The translations under genes were made by a program, and so were the position numbers. The notes under the pieces were generated by a model that saw nothing but the letters and a program-made list of their open reading frames with translations, did no database searches and was not told the DNA's origin. This document shows positions 5,911 through 8,183 of a DNA stretch of 8,183 nucleotides, piece after piece. Origin of the DNA: Bacillota bacterium (GTDB lineage: Bacteria > Bacillota > Limnochordia > Darwinibacteriales > Darwinibacteriaceae); the NCBI GenBank assembly GCA_012518325.1, contig JAAYSR010000148.1, positions 1-8,183 of the forward strand. Reading direction: 5' to 3'. The stretch's first letter is position 1. Every line of letters starts with the position of its first letter.

Positions 5911-6183
5911 TTAGAATGTACGATATGTGTTTGTATTCTGTTGTTCTGGAGGTGCAGGGAATGTTCTTCCTCTGAGAAGCTCCTGTTCTGCCAGGGCGAT
6001 CATGCGCCTTACCATGTGTCCTCCGACAGAACCGCATTCCCGGGACGAAATGTTGCCCCAGTAGCCAGTCTTGTATTCGGGATTAATTCCCAGCTCATTG
6101 GCAACTTCATATTTGAACTGGTTGAGCGCCTGATAAGCATGGGGCACTACTTTGATATTGCTGCTGCTAGAGCCTTGCGCCAT
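5911..6183 (-). CDS. Alpha/beta-type small acid-soluble spore protein
   Basis: This 90-residue SASP binds and protects spore DNA and is degraded at germination. The germination protease recognition region is FKYEVANELG (23-32), with predicted cleavage after Glu26. The second conserved block is SSRECGSVGGHMVRRMI (46-62). Two features stand out: a cysteine at position 50 where the common form I know has Asn, and a roughly 20-residue Pro/Gln/Asn-rich C-terminal tail beyond the family core (usual length 60-75). The start is supported by GAGGAG (plus-strand 6189-6194) 5 nt upstream. It is monocistronic, convergent with the ribosome-assembly genes and divergent from rnfC. Expression is expected in the forespore under sigma-G. 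Several paralogues are usual per genome, so no specific symbol is given. Confidence 0.94.
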   Translation of the reverse strand: MAQGSSSSNIKVVPHAYQALNQFKYEVANELGINPEYKTGYWGNISSRECGSVGGHMVRRMIALAEQELLRGRTFPAPPEQQNTNTYRTF

Positions 6184-6225
6184 AGAATCTCCTCGCTTTC
6201 TGTCCTTAGAGTTTCCCCTTGTCCG

Positions 6226-6235
6226 GATTTTTACC
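6226..6235 (-). promoter_or_regulatory. Candidate forespore (sigma-F/G-like) -10 element of the SASP gene
   Basis: Read on the minus strand this is GGTAAAAATC, which agrees with the sigma-F/G -10 consensus GGnRAnAnTW at every fixed position except the last base. GTTCT lies about 16 nt upstream and matches three of the five bases of the GYWTA-type -35 element. The implied transcript start, about 35 nt before the SASP start codon, is sensible. The -35 match is weak, so this is only a candidate. Confidence 0.3.
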
Positions 6236-6360
6236 CATGATAGGTTTTGGCAGAACGTATCCTTTTTTCCAGAACATCTTGGCGGTTAATTGATGGCTGC
6301 AGGGAGGAATCAGGACCCTTCTGGTTGAATACCCAACTATTGTTCGTGACATGTTTCTTT

Positions 6361-6378
6361 AATGTGCTCGCACACATT
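6361..6378 (+). repeat. Short inverted repeat upstream of rnfC
   Basis: AATGTG (6361-6366) and CACATT (6373-6378) form a perfect 6-bp inverted repeat around CTCGCA. An inner alternative pairs GTGC with GCAC. It ends about 20 bp before the rnfC ATG and shares two bases with the Rex-like palindrome. It could be an operator half or an RNA hairpin. The remaining non-coding DNA from 6184 to 6360 shows no plus-strand promoter that I can defend. Confidence 0.35.
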
Positions 6379-6394
6379 GTGAAAGGGTGAACAG
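6377..6394 (+). promoter_or_regulatory. Candidate Rex-like redox operator over the rnfC ribosome binding site
   Basis: The 18-bp segment reads TTGTGAA-AGGG-TGAACAG. Compared with the Rex consensus TTGTTAA-N4-TTAACAA, it matches 6 of 7 positions in the left half (7 of 7 if the TTGTGAA variant is allowed) and 5 of 7 in the right. Rex is the NADH/NAD+-sensing repressor of Firmicutes, and an NAD+-reducing complex is a logical target. The segment also contains the purine-rich ribosome site AAAGGGTGA, so part of the match could be chance. Confidence 0.3.
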
Positions 6395-6398
6395 GTTT

Positions 6399-7721
6399 AT
6401 GCAAAAGACATTCCCCCGGGGGGGAAATAAAAGACTGCCTGATCATAAGGAGGCAACTGCAGGCAAGCCTATTTTAACTTTGCCGGCGCCGCCCATTGCA
6501 GTTATCCCCATGGGCCAGCATATAGGCGCTCCTTGTGAACCTCTGGTGAATGTAGGCGATAAAGTCAAAGTGGGACAGCCCCTTGGAAGAACAGGGGCCT
6601 TTGTATGTTCCCCAGTACACTCCAGTGTTTCCGGAGAAGTGATTGCGGTGGAGGAACGGCCCCTGGCAACCGGACGCCGGGTGCTGTCTGTTGTGATTCG
6701 CAATGACGGCAAAGACGACACAGTTCCATTTGAGGCAGGGGATTTGAAGAAGATGTCCCCTGATACGATTCGCCAAAGAGTGAAGGATGCCGGAATAGTC
6801 GGCATGGGCGGGGCGGGGTTCCCGACCCACATTAAGCTCAACCCGCCCAAGCCGGTGCATACCATCATCATTAACGGGGCTGAATGTGAGCCTTATCTAA
6901 CCTGCGACCACAGGCTCATGGTGGAGAGGACAGCTGAACTTGTGGAAGGTCTGCAGGTGATGATGAAGTCGAACGGCGCAACTCGCGGCATTATAGCTAT
7001 TGAAGCGAACAAGCCCGATGCCGCAGCCCAGGTTCAAGAAGCCGTTAAGGGCAGGGATGGGCTGTCGGTGGAAGTTCTCAAAGTGAAATACCCCCAGGGG
7101 GCTGAGAAGCAGCTTATCAAGGCGATACTTGATGTTGAAGTGCCAAGCGGAGGCCTGCCCTGCGATGTTGGCTGTGTAGTCAGCAATGTGCATACTGCTG
7201 TCTCGGTCTATGAAGCTGTAATCCTTGGCAAGCCCTGTTATGAACGTGTAGTGACTGTGAGCGGCGGCTCAGTTGTAGATCCCCGCAACCTTTTGGTGCG
7301 CATCGGCACGCCGGTCCAGACTGTCCTGGACTTCTGCGGCGGCCTGCTGGCCGAACCCGCGGCCCTCATCAGCGGCGGTCCAATGACCGGTCCTCCTCTT
7401 GTGGACCTCTTTGGACCTGTGGTGAAGACATCGTCCGGGATAATTGCTTTGACCCGGGAAGAAGCAGGCTTTGATCAGAACAGGCCCTGCATTAGCTGTG
7501 CCCGCTGTGTGAAGGCGTGTCCCATGGGTCTGACACCTAACCTCTTAGGGGAGTATTCCCACAACGAACTGCATGACAAGATCAGAAAGCTGCGCGTCCA
7601 GGACTGCATCGAATGCGGCCTTTGTTCCTACGTCTGTCCGTCAAAGCGGGCGTTGGTCACTTGGATCAAGAAGGGCAAGGCTGATTTGGCTGCGCTGCGT
7701 GCCAAGGAAAGAGTGAGCTAG
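6399..7721 (+). CDS. rnfC: Rnf electron transport complex subunit C
   Basis: This 440-residue RnfC is the peripheral subunit that exchanges electrons with NAD(H) in the Rnf ferredoxin:NAD+ oxidoreductase, which pumps Na+ or H+ and supports ATP synthesis in anaerobes. Landmarks: a barrel-sandwich-like N-terminal part with IPMGQHIGAPCEPLV and PVHSSVSGEV, the flavin/NADH region GGAGFPTHIK (137-146) and NGAECEPYL (159-167), a SLBB-like stretch (VSGGSVVDPRN), and two 4Fe-4S motifs. The first motif has Cys364, 367, 370 and 374 (CISCARCVKACP), the second Cys403, 406, 409 and 413 (CIECGLCSYVCP). The start is ATG 6399 with AAAGGGTGA 8 nt upstream; a GTG at 6387 has no ribosome site and would add MNRF. 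rnfD follows after 10 bp. Order C-D fits the clostridial rnfCDGEAB operon. Confidence 0.96.
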   Translation: MQKTFPRGGNKRLPDHKEATAGKPILTLPAPPIAVIPMGQHIGAPCEPLVNVGDKVKVGQPLGRTGAFVCSPVHSSVSGEVIAVEERPLATGRRVLSVVIRNDGKDDTVPFEAGDLKKMSPDTIRQRVKDAGIVGMGGAGFPTHIKLNPPKPVHTIIINGAECEPYLTCDHRLMVERTAELVEGLQVMMKSNGATRGIIAIEANKPDAAAQVQEAVKGRDGLSVEVLKVKYPQGAEKQLIKAILDVEVPSGGLPCDVGCVVSNVHTAVSVYEAVILGKPCYERVVTVSGGSVVDPRNLLVRIGTPVQTVLDFCGGLLAEPAALISGGPMTGPPLVDLFGPVVKTSSGIIALTREEAGFDQNRPCISCARCVKACPMGLTPNLLGEYSHNELHDKIRKLRVQDCIECGLCSYVCPSKRALVTWIKKGKADLAALRAKERVS

Positions 7722-7731
7722 GGGTGAGAAT

Positions 7732-8183
7732 ATGCAGGTAAAGACTGGTCCATTTCTCCGAGACAGCGTAACCGTTGAAGAAATCATGAAAGATGTGCTG
7801 ATTGCACTGATACCGACTCTCATAGCCGGTGTGCTGCTCTACGGAAGAAATACGCTGATTATAGTAATTTTGAGTACCCTCAGCGCAATGCTGACGGAAG
7901 CGGTCCTGACTAGGGCCCCCTTGACGCCCAAGGGCATCTTCGGCGATGGGAGCGCCGCAGTCACTGGCCTGTTATTGGGTCTGATTCTGCCCCATACTGC
8001 GCCTTTCTGGATTCCCATTTTCGGTTCTTTCTTTGCCATTGCCATAGTCAAGCTTGCTTTTGGCGGCTTAGGCTACAATATCTTTAACCCGGCGTTGGCT
8101 GCCCGGGCCATGCTGCTCTTGGCCTTTACCTCAAAAATGATCTATCTGACGGATGCCACCACCGGGGCGACTCCTCTTTGGAG
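7732..8183 (+). CDS. rnfD: Rnf electron transport complex subunit D (partial, 3' cut by window)
   Basis: About 150 codons are present from ATG 7732, with GGGGTGA a few bases upstream, and the frame stays open to the window end. The complete family protein is about 300-350 residues. RnfD is an integral membrane flavoprotein of the Rnf complex. Visible signatures: GDGSAAVTGLLLGLILP (71-87), the FGGLGYNIFNPALAARA segment (110-126), and DATTGATPL (141-149), whose Thr147 is the expected site of covalently bound FMN. Hydrophobic helices lie near residues 22-37, 41-56, 76-89, 93-109 and 120-134. It is co-transcribed with rnfC; rnfG, rnfE, rnfA and rnfB are expected beyond the window. Confidence 0.95.
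   Translation, partial: MQVKTGPFLRDSVTVEEIMKDVLIALIPTLIAGVLLYGRNTLIIVILSTLSAMLTEAVLTRAPLTPKGIFGDGSAAVTGLLLGLILPHTAPFWIPIFGSFFAIAIVKLAFGGLGYNIFNPALAARAMLLLAFTSKMIYLTDATTGATPLW

Noticed and set aside
5854..6240. 128-codon plus-strand reading frame over the SASP gene
   Set aside because: It overlaps the real SASP gene on the other strand and the yqeM terminator hairpin, and the protein has low-complexity Cys/Ser/Leu composition with no family likeness.
6325..6363. Possible sigma-A promoter for rnfC (TTGAAT, or TTTAAT as a -10)
   Set aside because: TTGAAT at 6325 has no -10 at 16-18 bp, and TTTAAT at 6358 has no -35 at the right distance.
1..8183. CRISPR arrays, tRNA or rRNA genes, insertion sequences, attachment sites, prophage or toxin-antitoxin genes
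   Set aside because: I saw no repeat-spacer pattern, no cloverleaf, no transposase-like protein and no flanking direct repeats. The window is almost fully occupied by housekeeping genes.

Overview
The window is a stretch of chromosome from an endospore-forming, anaerobic bacterium of the Firmicutes, most likely class Clostridia. Three things point there: the L21-Prp-L27-Obg gene order with an L27 that carries a Firmicutes-type cleavable N-terminal extension, an alpha/beta-type small acid-soluble spore protein, and the start of a clostridial-order Rnf complex (rnfC then rnfD). Base composition looks close to 50% GC. I cannot name the genus from the sequence alone.

Region 1 (1-1241) is the ribosomal part. 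It opens with the last 36 codons of what looks like ribonuclease G/E (rng). A near-perfect sigma-A promoter, whose -35 box overlaps the rng stop codon, drives a structured leader of about 115 nt. Then come rplU (L21), prp (the cysteine protease that trims L27) and rpmA (L27). An intrinsic terminator follows rpmA.

Region 2 (1243-5905) is a run of same-strand, tightly spaced genes linked to ribosome assembly and to basic metabolism and envelope work: obgE, a YhbY/YqeI-type CRM-domain protein, nadD, an LCP (LytR-CpsA-Psr) cell-wall ligase with a LytR_C tail, rsfS, and a YqeM-like methyltransferase. Several of these overlap by a few bases. The yqeK gene often found after nadD is absent. A 10-bp hairpin closes the block.

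Region 3 (5911-6398) holds a spore-coat-independent DNA-protecting protein (alpha/beta SASP) on the minus strand, converging on the ribosome-assembly operon. Upstream of it is about 215 bp of non-coding DNA that must hold the divergent control signals for SASP and rnf.

Region 4 (6399-8183) is the beginning of the Rnf ferredoxin:NAD+ oxidoreductase operon: complete rnfC, then rnfD cut by the window end. An imperfect Rex-like palindrome overlaps the rnfC ribosome binding site.

Everything coding in this window belongs to known families. I did not find an undescribed multi-gene system. The points most worth a second look are the leader RNA of rplU, the candidate redox operator at rnfC, the terminator inside the classic L27-Obg junction, and the lack of yqeK.
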